A stretch of DNA of 64,000 bases, taken from positions 2,170,001 to 2,234,000 of the forward strand of contig NZ_CP048103.1 of the NCBI RefSeq assembly GCF_013282215.1. Reading direction: 5' to 3'. Position 1 is the first letter of the stretch, and every line of letters begins with the position of its first letter. The stretch is from Kroppenstedtia eburnea (GTDB lineage: Bacteria > Bacillota > Bacilli > Thermoactinomycetales > DSM-45169). Below, in pieces: positions 36,634-45,470 of this stretch. The notes under the pieces are model-generated. The model was given only the letters and a program-made list of their open reading frames with translations, ran no database searches and had not been told where the DNA came from. The position numbers were made by a program, and so were the translations under genes.

Positions 36634-37311
36634 TCATCCCCGGTTCGCAAGACCGGATTCCGCTCCCCCACGGATGGCGGAGATCGCTTCTCCCCGATCC
36701 TTCCGGCCGAAGACCGCGGAACCGGCCACCAGCACCGATGCCCCGGCGGCTGCCGTCTCCGCGGCGGTATCCGGGTTGACTCCGCCGTCCACTTCCAGCT
36801 CCACACCGGAGAGCCCGGCCTCCTCCAACATCCGATGCACTCGCCTGATTTTGTCCAGCACCCCGGGGATAAAAGCTTGTCCCCCGAAACCGGGGTTGAC
36901 CGTCATCAACAGCACCAGATCCAGATCCGGCAGGATCGGTTGCAGCACCTCCGCCGGGGTGGCCGGATTGAGCACCACCCCCGCCTTCACTCCCTGTTCC
37001 TTGATCAGGTGGAGGGTGCGGTGCAGATGGGGGCATACCTCCTGATGAACCGAAATCCAGTCCGCCCCCGCTTGGGCAAAGGCGGGAATATATCTGTCCG
37101 GCTCCTCGATCATCAAATGGACATCCAGGGGCAGGCGCGTCCGGGGCCGGATCGCCTCCACGATCAGGGGACCGATGGTCAGATTGGGCACGAAATGGCC
37201 GTCCATCACATCGACATGAATCCAGTCGGCCCCGGCCCGCTCCACATCGGCAATCTCCTCTCCCAGCCGCGCAAAATCGGCGGACAGGATGGATGGTGCG
37301 ATTTTCACCAT
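36634..37311 (-). CDS. rpe: Ribulose-phosphate 3-epimerase
   Basis: Rpe interconverts ribulose-5-phosphate and xylulose-5-phosphate. The 225-residue TIM barrel starts [19 protein letters not shown] and contains [37 protein letters not shown] and VDGGVNPDT. It follows rsgA with three bases between. Confidence 0.96.
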   Translation of the reverse strand: MVKIAPSILSADFARLGEEIADVERAGADWIHVDVMDGHFVPNLTIGPLIVEAIRPRTRLPLDVHLMIEEPDRYIPAFAQAGADWISVHQEVCPHLHRTLHLIKEQGVKAGVVLNPATPAEVLQPILPDLDLVLLMTVNPGFGGQAFIPGVLDKIRRVHRMLEEAGLSGVELEVDGGVNPDTAAETAAAGASVLVAGSAVFGRKDRGEAISAIRGGAESGLANRG

Positions 37312-37314
37312 GAT

Positions 37315-38190
37315 TCAATACCTCCGCTGCTCGTTGATTTCCTCCAGAAACTGCAGATAGTTCCGGTAACGGGAGGGGTGAATCTCCCCCTCTTCCACCG
37401 CTTCCTTCACCCGGCAACCGGGTTCATTCCTGTGAAGGCAGCCCCGGAAGCGGCAATCGGGGGCCCTCGCAGCCAATTCAGGGAAACAGGCTCCCAGCTC
37501 CGTCTCCTCGAAGCCGCCGAAGGAGAGCTGGCTGAAACCGGGGGTGTCCGCCACCTGCCCCCCGCCGGGAAGATCGAGGATCTCCACATGGCGGGTCGTA
37601 TGGCGGCCGCGACCCAGTTTTTTGCTCACTTCCCCGGTCTGCAAATCCGCCGCGGGCAACACCGCATTCAGTAGAGATGATTTCCCCGCCCCTGAGGGGC
37701 CGGCAAAGACAGACAATTGACCCTGCAAAGCTCTTTTCACCGCTTCGATCCCTTCCCCGGTGCGGACGCTGGTGGGGAGCACCCTGTATCCCGCCGGGGC
37801 GTAGATGGCCCGGATCCTCTCCACCTCGTCCCCATCTTCCAGCAGATCCCGCTTGGTGAGCAGAATCAACACCTCCAGCCCTTCCCGCTCCGCATGGACC
37901 AAAAACCGGTCCAGCAGTTCCGGTTGAAACCCGGGCTGCCGCAGGGAGCCCACCACCACCGCCTGCTCCACATTGGCCACCGGAGGCCGCAGAAGCTCTG
38001 TCGACCGGGGGTGGATCCGGGTCACCACCCCTTCCATGGGATCCGTCTCCTCATAGGTGACCCGGTCTCCCACCAAGGGGGATTCCTTCTTCTTTTTAAA
38101 GATCCCCCGGGCCCGGCACTGCACATCCCCCTCCGAAGACCGCACATAATAAAACCCGCTGACAGCCCGCACAATTCTCCCTTCCGGCAT
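37315..38190 (-). CDS. rsgA: Ribosome small-subunit GTPase RsgA
   Basis: RsgA is a circularly permuted GTPase acting late in 30S assembly. The 291-residue protein has an N-terminal OB fold, G4 LTKRDLL, G1 GPSGAGKSSLLNAV, G3 DTPGFSQL, and the C-terminal zinc site CRFRGCLHRNEPGC. ATG 38190 follows AAGGAGGGAAGCT; the longer upstream frame is unlikely. It belongs to the prpC-prkC-rsgA-rpe string. Confidence 0.95.
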   Translation of the reverse strand: MPEGRIVRAVSGFYYVRSSEGDVQCRARGIFKKKKESPLVGDRVTYEETDPMEGVVTRIHPRSTELLRPPVANVEQAVVVGSLRQPGFQPELLDRFLVHAEREGLEVLILLTKRDLLEDGDEVERIRAIYAPAGYRVLPTSVRTGEGIEAVKRALQGQLSVFAGPSGAGKSSLLNAVLPAADLQTGEVSKKLGRGRHTTRHVEILDLPGGGQVADTPGFSQLSFGGFEETELGACFPELAARAPDCRFRGCLHRNEPGCRVKEAVEEGEIHPSRYRNYLQFLEEINEQRRY

Positions 38191-38226
38191 AGCTTCCCTC
38201 CTTTTTCGGACGCTGAACACAAAAGG

Positions 38227-38248
38227 GAACGAGGCGGTCGCCTCGTTC
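38227..38248 (-). terminator. Hairpin between prkC and rsgA
   Basis: GAACGAGGCG pairs perfectly with CGCCTCGTTC, followed on the minus strand by CCTTTTG. It is a possible attenuator between the kinase and rsgA. Confidence 0.5.
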
Positions 38249-38318
38249 TCATTATGATCTAAGTAATGGGTTGTCATCAACCTGGATGATTGCAATCAAT
38301 TGTAAGCGTAACCCTCAC

Positions 38319-39971
38319 TCACGGGTAAACTTCTTTCGGCTCGGGAGGCGGGTTGTTTTGGCCCGCTGTCTGGATCCACACATGCAACGTGCCACCCTTG
38401 GGGCAATATTGCCCCGCTTTGGGACGGGTCGTGATTCCTTTACCGTCGACGAGTCCCGGCTCATCATGAAAGGTGATTTTAGGAGTATAGCCGTGTTCTC
38501 GCGCTATGGGCCCCGTGATTCGAGTCTGCCATACATTCCTGACCTCCGGCACCTGAAACATCTCCGGGTTCTTGTACAGGACCACTTCCGTCTCCTTGGG
38601 GACGGCTTTCTCCCCCGCGGCAGGGGTCTGTTTATAGATTTTTCCCGTGTCGTGCTCCGCTCCGAAGTGGGTGGTGTCCCCTGCCTCCACCTTCACCTGA
38701 AACCCCATCTTTTTCAGTTTGGCCTCGGCCTCATCGGCGTCCATTCCGACCACCTTGGCCACTTCAACGGCAGCAGTGCCCTTTTGTTGCTGTCCCTGAA
38801 CTTCATCGTCTCCTTTGGCCATCCAGCCCATCACCATGTCGAAGGTGAAAATGGCCAGGGCTCCGATGACGACCAGGGTGAACAGACCGAAGAGAAGCTT
38901 CTGCCACCAGGGCATGTTGGCCTGGACGTTCTCCAGCCAGACGACGGTCCGCTCCAGCACAGTTTTGTCCTTATCCGCCGGGACGTTGCGAAGCCGTTCC
39001 AGGTTGGCCATCGTTTGATCGCCCACCCGGTTGGGTGTCTGTTGGCCACCGTTTCCCCCGTCGGAGGAGGCCACTCCCGCGGCGGCATAGGGTTTGGCTC
39101 CGACGGGTTCATGCCGGTCGGTGCGAAGCCGCGGCTCTTCCATCCGGTCATAACGGAAGACTGCATCCAGCTCCTGTTTCATCTCCAGGGCCGTCTCAAA
39201 CCGCCGGTCCGGCTCCTTCTCCATCGCCTTCAGGATGATCCGGTGAATCTCCGGGGGCACATCGGGATTCAACCCGGCAGGGTCCTCCACCGGATCCTGC
39301 AGATGTTTCATGGCAATACTGATGGCGGAGTCCCCGTCGAAGGGAAGCTGCCCGGTCACCATCTCATACAGGACCACACCCAGGGAGTAGATGTCCGATT
39401 TGTGCCCGATCAACCCGCCCCGGGCCTGCTCCGGGGAGAAGTAATGAACCGACCCCATCACTGAGCCCGCCTGGGTGATCGTGGAAGAAGTGGATGCCCG
39501 GGCGATCCCGAAGTCGGTCACTTTGGCCCGGCCGTTGTACCCCAGCAGGATATTGTGGGGTTTGACGTCCCGGTGGACGATCTGGTTTTCATGGGCATGG
39601 GCCAGGGCATCACAGATCTGAGATGCAATGGACACGATCTCTTCCGGTGTCAGAGGGCTGTACTGCTGGATGTATTCTTTCAATGTGGGACCTTCCACCA
39701 GCTCCATGACAATATAGTGAGTATGGTTTTCCTGACCCACATCATACACATTGACCACATTGGGATGGGACAGACTGGCGGCGGCCTGCGCTTCCCGGCT
39801 GAAGCGTTTCACAAACTCCGCATCGTTGCTGAGGGACTCGTTGAGCACTTTGATGGCCACATGGCGGTTCAGGAGAACATCCCGCGCTTTGTACACCACC
39901 GCCATGCCCCCGCCGCCGATCCGGCTGATCACTTCATAGCGGCCGCCTAATTTTCTGCCTTCCACTGTCAT
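38319..39971 (-). CDS. prkC: Ser/Thr protein kinase PrkC with PASTA region
   Basis: PrkC senses muropeptides and phosphorylates proteins of the envelope, translation and germination. The 550-residue protein has the kinase domain at about 11-270 (IGGGGMAVVYKA, IVHRDVKPHNILL, DFGIARA, GSVHYFSPEQARGG), a juxtamembrane linker, one transmembrane helix (LLFGLFTLVVIGALAIFTF), and an extracellular part. I see one clear PASTA repeat (VAKVVGMDADEAEAKLKKMGF) and one divergent one, fewer than the three in B. subtilis. The phosphatase prpC is immediately upstream. Confidence 0.94.
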   Translation of the reverse strand: MTVEGRKLGGRYEVISRIGGGGMAVVYKARDVLLNRHVAIKVLNESLSNDAEFVKRFSREAQAAASLSHPNVVNVYDVGQENHTHYIVMELVEGPTLKEYIQQYSPLTPEEIVSIASQICDALAHAHENQIVHRDVKPHNILLGYNGRAKVTDFGIARASTSSTITQAGSVMGSVHYFSPEQARGGLIGHKSDIYSLGVVLYEMVTGQLPFDGDSAISIAMKHLQDPVEDPAGLNPDVPPEIHRIILKAMEKEPDRRFETALEMKQELDAVFRYDRMEEPRLRTDRHEPVGAKPYAAAGVASSDGGNGGQQTPNRVGDQTMANLERLRNVPADKDKTVLERTVVWLENVQANMPWWQKLLFGLFTLVVIGALAIFTFDMVMGWMAKGDDEVQGQQQKGTAAVEVAKVVGMDADEAEAKLKKMGFQVKVEAGDTTHFGAEHDTGKIYKQTPAAGEKAVPKETEVVLYKNPEMFQVPEVRNVWQTRITGPIAREHGYTPKITFHDEPGLVDGKGITTRPKAGQYCPKGGTLHVWIQTAGQNNPPPEPKEVYP

Positions 39972-39995
39972 CTCACCTCGCTCTCCATCTCTGTC

Positions 39996-40748
39996 TCAAT
40001 CGCTCTTACTTATCAGGCCGTCGTTTTTTATCAGAATCACGGAGATATTGTCCTTTCCTCCAGCTTCCAGGGCACTCTCCAGCAGACGGTTCGCCTGCTC
40101 CCGGAGAGGCAGGGGAGAGGTGAGGATGGTTCCGATCACATCGACGGGCACCATATCACACAGCCCGTCGGAGCAGATTAAGAGAATGTCCCCTATATAC
40201 CAGGGGGTGACGATCAGATCTGTCTCCACCTCTTCATTGGTTCCCACGGAACGGACGATCACATTTCGCTGGGGATGGACTCTGGCCTCCTCCTCTGTGA
40301 TCTCGCCGTGCTGTTTCAGCACGTTGACCAGAGAGTGATCCTCCGTCAATTGATAGAGACCGTCCTCATGCAGGAGATAGGCACGGCTGTCCCCCACATG
40401 GGCCAGAGTCACTTCATCCTTTCCCGGGACGGCTGCGATCACCGTCGTTCCCATCCCTTTGTAACCCTTGTTCCGGCTGGCCAATTCATAGATTTCGCGG
40501 TTGGCCGCCGTCACTGCCTTCAACATCCGTTCCCGCCGCTCTTCGGTCCCCGTTCCGGGAGTGAGCCCGCTCAGCTCCCGCCGGATCACCTGGACTGCCG
40601 TGCGGCTGGCCACCTCACCGGCCTGGTGGCCGCCCATGCCGTCAGCGAGAACGGCCACGGGAACCCCGTGGTCGGACTGAAAAAGGCCCACACTGTCTTC
40701 GTTGTGCTCCCGCACCCGTCCTTCGTGGGTAAGCCATGCCTTTTCCAT
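39996..40748 (-). CDS. prpC: PP2C-type protein phosphatase PrpC (Stp)
   Basis: This phosphatase reverses PrkC phosphorylation. The 250-residue protein has the metal-binding motifs GRVREHNEDS, ADGMGGHQAGEVAS and HVGDSRAYLL, SVGTNEEVETD, and CSDGLCDMV. It lies 24 bases before prkC and 50 after rlmN. Confidence 0.96.
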   Translation of the reverse strand: MEKAWLTHEGRVREHNEDSVGLFQSDHGVPVAVLADGMGGHQAGEVASRTAVQVIRRELSGLTPGTGTEERRERMLKAVTAANREIYELASRNKGYKGMGTTVIAAVPGKDEVTLAHVGDSRAYLLHEDGLYQLTEDHSLVNVLKQHGEITEEEARVHPQRNVIVRSVGTNEEVETDLIVTPWYIGDILLICSDGLCDMVPVDVIGTILTSPLPLREQANRLLESALEAGGKDNISVILIKNDGLISKSD

Positions 40749-40798
40749 ACCGGTGACTCCTTTCCCTGTTCAATTGCGATTCACACGATGCGACACGG

Positions 40799-41851
40799 TC
40801 AGACCGTCTGTTGTTCCAACCCCAGGTGTTGGGCCCGCAGTTGCCCGCAGGCCGCTTCGATGTCGCTGCCATGCTCCCGGCGTATGGTCGTGTTCAGGTT
40901 GTAGGATTGAAGGATGTCCCGGAACTTGAAAATCCGGTTCCTGGGGGTCCGGGTGTAGTTCCGCTCGGGAACATGGTTCACCGGGATCAGGTTGATCAGT
41001 GAACCGCTTCCTTCCAGGAGTCGCCCCAGTTCATGAGCATGTTCCGGAGCATCATTCTTCCCACCGATGAGGGCGTATTCATAAGTGATCCGACGCCCCG
41101 TTTTCTGTACATAGTACCGGCAGGCCGCCAGCAACTCTTCCAGGGGATAGCGGTAACTGACCGGCATCAGTCTCTTTCTCAATGCCTGGTTGGGTGCGTG
41201 AAGGGAGATGGCCAGCCCCACCTGCAACCCTTCCTCGGCGAAGCGGTAAATCGAGGGTACGATGCCGCTGGTGGAAACCGTGATCCGGCGCTGGGCCAGA
41301 TTCAAACCCTTTTCATCCTGGATCACCCGCATAAATTGCACAGATGCATCGTAATTTTCAAAGGGTTCACCGATTCCCATGATCACGACGGAATGGACAC
41401 GCTCCCCCCATCGGTCCAGGTAACGTTGGGCTTCAAGCACTTGGGCCACCACTTCCCCGGCCTTTAAATCCCGCTTCAGCCCGCCCAGGGTGGAAGCGCA
41501 AAAGGTGCAACCGACCCGGCATCCCACCTGAGTGGTGACACAGACACTGTTGCCGTAGTTATGCCGCATGATCACCGTTTCGATGGCATGGCCGTCAAAC
41601 AGTTGAAACAAAAACTTGATCGTTCCGTCGGCAGACTGCCGGACAGTGATCGTTTCCAAAGGCTTCAATTGAAAATCCCGCTCCAACCGCTCCCGCAACC
41701 CGCGGGAGAGATTGGTCATGTCAGCAAAGGAAGGAACCCGCTTCACATACAGCCAATTCATCACTTGATCGGCACGGAAGGCAGGCTCTCCCACCCCTTT
41801 CATCCATCTTTTCCAATCTGCATGAGTCCAGTCATAGGCATTTGGTTGCAT
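40799..41851 (-). CDS. rlmN: Dual-specificity RNA methyltransferase RlmN
   Basis: RlmN is a radical SAM enzyme that methylates A2503 of 23S rRNA and A37 of some tRNAs. The 350-residue protein has the cluster motif CRVGCTFCAST, GMGEPFENYD-like IMGIGEPFENYD, and the conserved C-terminal cysteine in EAACGQLRA. ATG 41851 has CAGGAGTACTTCCAT in front. It heads the operon running to spoVM. Confidence 0.96.
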   Translation of the reverse strand: MQPNAYDWTHADWKRWMKGVGEPAFRADQVMNWLYVKRVPSFADMTNLSRGLRERLERDFQLKPLETITVRQSADGTIKFLFQLFDGHAIETVIMRHNYGNSVCVTTQVGCRVGCTFCASTLGGLKRDLKAGEVVAQVLEAQRYLDRWGERVHSVVIMGIGEPFENYDASVQFMRVIQDEKGLNLAQRRITVSTSGIVPSIYRFAEEGLQVGLAISLHAPNQALRKRLMPVSYRYPLEELLAACRYYVQKTGRRITYEYALIGGKNDAPEHAHELGRLLEGSGSLINLIPVNHVPERNYTRTPRNRIFKFRDILQSYNLNTTIRREHGSDIEAACGQLRAQHLGLEQQTV

Positions 41852-41901
41852 ATGGAAGTACTCCTGATTATAAAGTCAAATCATTCCTCAAAACTTTCCT
41901 T

Positions 41902-41910
41902 ATTATATCA
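41902..41910 (-). promoter_or_regulatory. Extended -10 promoter candidate of rlmN operon
   Basis: TTGATATAAT on the minus strand supplies a perfect -10 hexamer with an upstream TG, about 50 bases before the rlmN start. The -35 region is weak. The rest of 41911-42051 shows nothing definite. Confidence 0.45.
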
Positions 41911-42051
41911 ATACCGGACCGGAAAGAAAAGAGATCTCGTTGTAATTCCCCCTTTTTGGGGCGGAGTAACCATTCTGGCTGATTTTGGCCCTTCGCCCCT
42001 GATTTTATCTGCGGATCCAAAGGAAAAAGCTTTTGTTCAGTAAATCCTCTT

Positions 42052-42082
42052 AAAAAAAAGAAGGATGTCTCCCCGGACATCC
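42052..42082 (-). terminator. Terminator of the minus-strand FMN protein gene
   Basis: GGATGTC pairs with GACATCC around CGGGGA and is followed by TTCTTTTTTTT on the minus strand. Confidence 0.85.
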
Positions 42083-42093
42083 CTCCCGTCTTT

Positions 42094-43479
42094 TCACCGG
42101 GGTTGGGCTTCATAAGCCAAGGGCAAGCCTGTCATCTCCCGTGCCAGGGGATCCAGTGCCGTCAGATCGTCCCGGTTCACCTCCCTCAACGCCTTTTTAC
42201 CCAGGGCGATCGTGGCCAATTTCATCTCCTCCACAGAAGATTTTAACAGATTGGACACACTTTCGGCGGCCTGGTCCACATCCAGCCGGTCGGCAAACTT
42301 GCCGTCATACCAGATCAATCCCGAGGGCGGCTCCCAGGGCAACACCTTGGTGATTTGCGTGTGCACCGCTCCCATCACCAGCGGTAGGTCCAGCGCCACC
42401 GCATCGGCACCCAAAGCCAGCGCTTTCAGGTAATCCCCGGGTGTGGTAAGTCCCCCGGAGACGATGAGACTCACCCGGTGTCGGGCAACATGTTTCTCCA
42501 GGAAGCGGACAGCCCGGACCAATCCGCGAATCGTCGGCAAGCCGAAATCATCCTGCAGGATCGGAGCCGACTCCCTGACCCCGCTGCCCGCCCCGTCGAT
42601 GGTGATAAAGTCCACCCCGGCATCCAGGGCCCGGGCCAGATCGGCTTCGATCCGGGAGGGAACCAATTTGATCCCCACCGGGACTCCCTTCCCCACCTCC
42701 TGCAGGCGGGCCACCAGCTCCCGCCAATCCTCGGGCCGGTTCACTCCGGGAACCCGGGACCGGATCTTCAGGGATTCCCCCGGGTTGAGACCCAACAGTT
42801 GCCGCATGGTTCCCGGCACCTTCGGGATGGTGAAGGCAGTCCCCGACGTGGCTCCGCTTCCGGCCACAATCTCTATCAAGTCGGCCTGTCCCAGCGTTTC
42901 CGGCGGCCTGTTCCAGTCCGCCCGTCCGTATTGCACCACCACCTTGTCCGCCTCTCTCCGCTCCGCTTCCGTCAGCGCTCCTTCCCCGGTATGGGTTGCC
43001 GTGCCCGCCGCCCGGCTTCCTTTGGCAAGAGCTTCCTTCATCGGTTCGCTCAACGTCGGTCCCGGTCCCAAGCCACCCACCAACAGCGGAATCTCCAGCT
43101 TCAAGGGACGCGGGGCGCGGGGACCGATCACCGTCCGGGTGTCGATTTTCACATGCTCTTTGCTGGGCATCACCGCCAGCTGCGCCGGCAAAAACATCAC
43201 CCGATCCCATCCCTTTGCGGGATACGGCGTTCCCAGGGAGCGCCGAATCGCCTGATCCGTCTCCGAGCGGAGCGCCATTTCCACGATATTTTGCGTGTGA
43301 AACCGTCTCCCGGAGGAGATGATCTCCATCAGATTCTTGGAATAGGTCTCGGTCAGGATCAAGCGGAGCACCGATCCGAAAATCTTTTTGATGAGGTTGC
43401 GGGCAAAGAGAGCTGTCAGAACCGCCACGATGATCATCGCCGGCAATGTCACCGCAAATCCCCGCCAAAAATCATTCAT
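42094..43479 (-). CDS. FMN-binding glutamate-synthase-like protein (paralogue 1)
   Basis: This 461-residue protein has an N-terminal membrane helix (FAVTLPAMIIVAVLTALFA) and a domain like the FMN/substrate barrel of glutamate synthase, as in B. subtilis YerD. Landmarks are PRPLKLEIPLLVGGLG, GTATHTGEGALTEAER, VGIKLVPSR, DFITIDGAGSG and ILQDDFGLPTI. The glutaminase domain and the cysteines of the 3Fe-4S cluster are missing, so ordinary glutamate synthesis is unlikely. ATG 43479 follows AGGAGGTGGGGGT. It is divergent from a paralogue 123 bases away. Confidence 0.85.
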   Translation of the reverse strand: MNDFWRGFAVTLPAMIIVAVLTALFARNLIKKIFGSVLRLILTETYSKNLMEIISSGRRFHTQNIVEMALRSETDQAIRRSLGTPYPAKGWDRVMFLPAQLAVMPSKEHVKIDTRTVIGPRAPRPLKLEIPLLVGGLGPGPTLSEPMKEALAKGSRAAGTATHTGEGALTEAERREADKVVVQYGRADWNRPPETLGQADLIEIVAGSGATSGTAFTIPKVPGTMRQLLGLNPGESLKIRSRVPGVNRPEDWRELVARLQEVGKGVPVGIKLVPSRIEADLARALDAGVDFITIDGAGSGVRESAPILQDDFGLPTIRGLVRAVRFLEKHVARHRVSLIVSGGLTTPGDYLKALALGADAVALDLPLVMGAVHTQITKVLPWEPPSGLIWYDGKFADRLDVDQAAESVSNLLKSSVEEMKLATIALGKKALREVNRDDLTALDPLAREMTGLPLAYEAQPR

Positions 43480-43602
43480 ACCCCCACCTCCTCGCGACCG
43501 CATTTCCGGTATATTATGGCCCCCGGCCCATCGAATCATGACTACCTTTTCCAAATAAGGGAATCTTAAGGGCATCACTCCCGGAAAAATGAGGTGTCAG
43601 CC

Positions 43603-44976
43603 ATGGGATGGATCGGATCCTTGGGCGGCGCTTTTGCCGCCATCCTTCTCTTTGCCGCAGGAATGGCCATCTGTGCCCGACCCCTGGTCAGGGTACTGTT
43701 CAGAAAGGCGGTGGCGGTGATTGAAACGGATCCCTTCCCTGATAATCTGTGGGAGTTGGTCACCCTCACCCGCCATATCTCTCCCCAGATCCTCATTGAG
43801 AACAGTATGCGGGCCCAGGGGGGAGTGATGGTGAAACGCCCCCTGGGAAGCCCGAAAAAGATGCCCGATTTTCGGAAATTGACCTTTCTTCCCTGCCAGC
43901 TGGATCGATTGCCGACCCCGGAGGATCAAGCCATTGAGACCCGCACCGTGATCGGCCCCTGTGCCAAAAAACCGCTGGAATTGGAAATCCCGCTGTTGGT
44001 CAGCGGCATGGCCTTCGGCCTCGGCATCAGCGAACAGCTGAAAGTGGCACTGGCCAAGGGATCGGCCATGGCGGGTACCGCCACCAACGGCGGAGAAGGT
44101 CCCTTTCTGCCTGAGGAACGAAAATACGCCGACAAGCTGATCCTCCAGTACAGCCGGGCGAAATGGGCCAAGGATCCCGAAATTCTGAAGCAGGCGGATA
44201 TGATCGAGGTCCACATCGGCCAGGGTGCCTCCGCCGGAACACCCAGTCAAGTACCCGCCATCCACCTCAAGGGACGGGCGATGGAACTGATGGGACTGAA
44301 ACCGGATGACACAGCGGAAATCCTCAGCCGGATGCCGGGTATCCATCGCAAACAGGATTGGAAAAAGCTGATCGACCGGTTGCGTCAATTAACGGGCGGG
44401 GTGCCCATCGGCATGAAAATGATCCCCGGCTGCGTGGAAAAGGATCTGGAGATCGCTGTGGCCGCCGGCGTCGATTTTATCACTCTGGACGGAGCCCAGG
44501 CGGGCACCAAGGGAACTCCCCCCATTTTGCAGGATGATTTCGGTTTGCCGGCGGTGATCGGGTTGGCCCGGGCCGCCGATTACCTCGAAAAGAAGAAGAA
44601 AAAGGACGAGATCAGCCTCATCATCTCCGGAGGACTCTACACCCCCGGAGACTTTATGAAAGCCTTGGCCATGGGAGCGGATGCTGTGGCTCTCGGGTCC
44701 GCAGTTCTCTTTGCGGCCAGTCATGACCAAGGCAGTCAAAAAACCCTCCCCTGGGAGCCACCCACCCAATTGGTCCTGTACGATGGGGACCAAAAAGAGG
44801 AGTTAAATGTGGATGAAGGGGCCAAATGTGTCGCCCATTATCTCCAATCCTCCGTGGCGGAGATGAAATTGGCGGCGATCGCCCTGGGAAAAAGCCGGTT
44901 GCAGGATGTGGATCGGACAGACCTTGCCGCCCGGGACCCGGTCACCGCAGCGATCGCCCGGGTGCCCATGATTTAG
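43603..44976 (+). CDS. FMN-binding glutamate-synthase-like protein (paralogue 2)
   Basis: This 457-residue protein has the same architecture as its divergent neighbour: membrane helix (LGGAFAAILLFAAGMAI), then LELEIPLLVSGMAFG, GTATNGGEGPFLPEER, IGMKMIPG, DFITLDGAQAGT and ILQDDFGLPAV. Both end with a motif of the type EEMKLA.IALGK. ATG 43603 lies six bases after GAGGTG; a GTG three codons earlier is inside that signal. The pair probably arose by duplication and inversion. The reaction is unknown. Confidence 0.85.
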   Translation: MGWIGSLGGAFAAILLFAAGMAICARPLVRVLFRKAVAVIETDPFPDNLWELVTLTRHISPQILIENSMRAQGGVMVKRPLGSPKKMPDFRKLTFLPCQLDRLPTPEDQAIETRTVIGPCAKKPLELEIPLLVSGMAFGLGISEQLKVALAKGSAMAGTATNGGEGPFLPEERKYADKLILQYSRAKWAKDPEILKQADMIEVHIGQGASAGTPSQVPAIHLKGRAMELMGLKPDDTAEILSRMPGIHRKQDWKKLIDRLRQLTGGVPIGMKMIPGCVEKDLEIAVAAGVDFITLDGAQAGTKGTPPILQDDFGLPAVIGLARAADYLEKKKKKDEISLIISGGLYTPGDFMKALAMGADAVALGSAVLFAASHDQGSQKTLPWEPPTQLVLYDGDQKEELNVDEGAKCVAHYLQSSVAEMKLAAIALGKSRLQDVDRTDLAARDPVTAAIARVPMI

Positions 44977-45055
44977 TGCCCCCTCAGGCAACTTTGATCT
45001 TGTTTTTCAGCAAAGCGAGGACAGGGAAGTGGCGCGGATCTCTCTTGCAATGGGT

Positions 45056-45215
45056 GCATAGCGAGACCGGGAACGGAGTGACCTTGGCGAGACTTGTGCC
45101 CCATGGGTACATAGCGAGACCGGGAGCGGAGCGACCTAGGCGAGACTTGTGCCCCATGGGTACATAGCGAGACCAGAGAGCGGAGCGACCTAGGCGAGAC
45201 TTGTGCCCCATGGGT
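45056..45215 (+). repeat. Tandem array of three 53-bp repeats
   Basis: Three direct units with periods of 53, 53 and 54 bases each carry CATAGCGAGACC, GGAGCGACCT and GGCGAGACTTGTGCCCCATG. The junction TGTGCCCCATGGGTACA can form a small hairpin. It occupies the gap after the FMN protein gene, 70 bases before foldback copy E. Open frames through it are repeat artefacts. Confidence 0.85.
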
Positions 45216-45287
45216 ACAAAGCTCTTCGCCTCCCCACGATCCCAGCCCATCTGATTTCCCACACCATGTTCGCTGAAGGGGCACTGG

Positions 45288-45420
45288 GAAGTGTTGTGAA
45301 ACAACGGTTCACAGGGAGGGTTGGGTTTCACATGGAGCGTCTTTGGATCGTCAGAACTTTGGCATCGGAATGTGAAACCCAATCCCGACCGACCCGGCCA
45401 AAACTAATTCACTATGCTTC
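45288..45420 (-). mobile_element. Foldback repeat element, copy E
   Basis: This 133-bp copy is in the orientation of copy B, with ends GAAGTGTTGTGA and TTCACTATGCTTC and inner pair GGGTTTCACATG/ATGTGAAACCC. It follows the 53-bp tandem array. The gap 44977-45470 contains these repeats and one terminator but no gene. Confidence 0.75.
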
Positions 45421-45432
45421 TAGCATACTAAA

Positions 45433-45460
45433 GCGAACGGTTCGTCCCCGTTCGCTTTTT
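45433..45460 (+). terminator. Terminator between repeat region and gerAC
   Basis: GCGAACGG pairs with CCGTTCGC and is followed by T5 on the plus strand; the minus side has only TTT. It could end plus-strand transcripts from the FMN protein gene and weakly serve the ger operon. Confidence 0.7.
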
Positions 45461-45470
45461 GGTTGCTTTT

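Noticed and set aside
45056-45215. 53-bp tandem units as a CRISPR array
   Set aside because: The whole period is conserved with no variable spacers, only three units exist and no cas genes are near.
44973-45284. Minus-strand open frames through the 53-bp array
   Set aside because: Two overlapping frames both stay open only because the repeat lacks stops. They give repeated peptides with no ribosome site.
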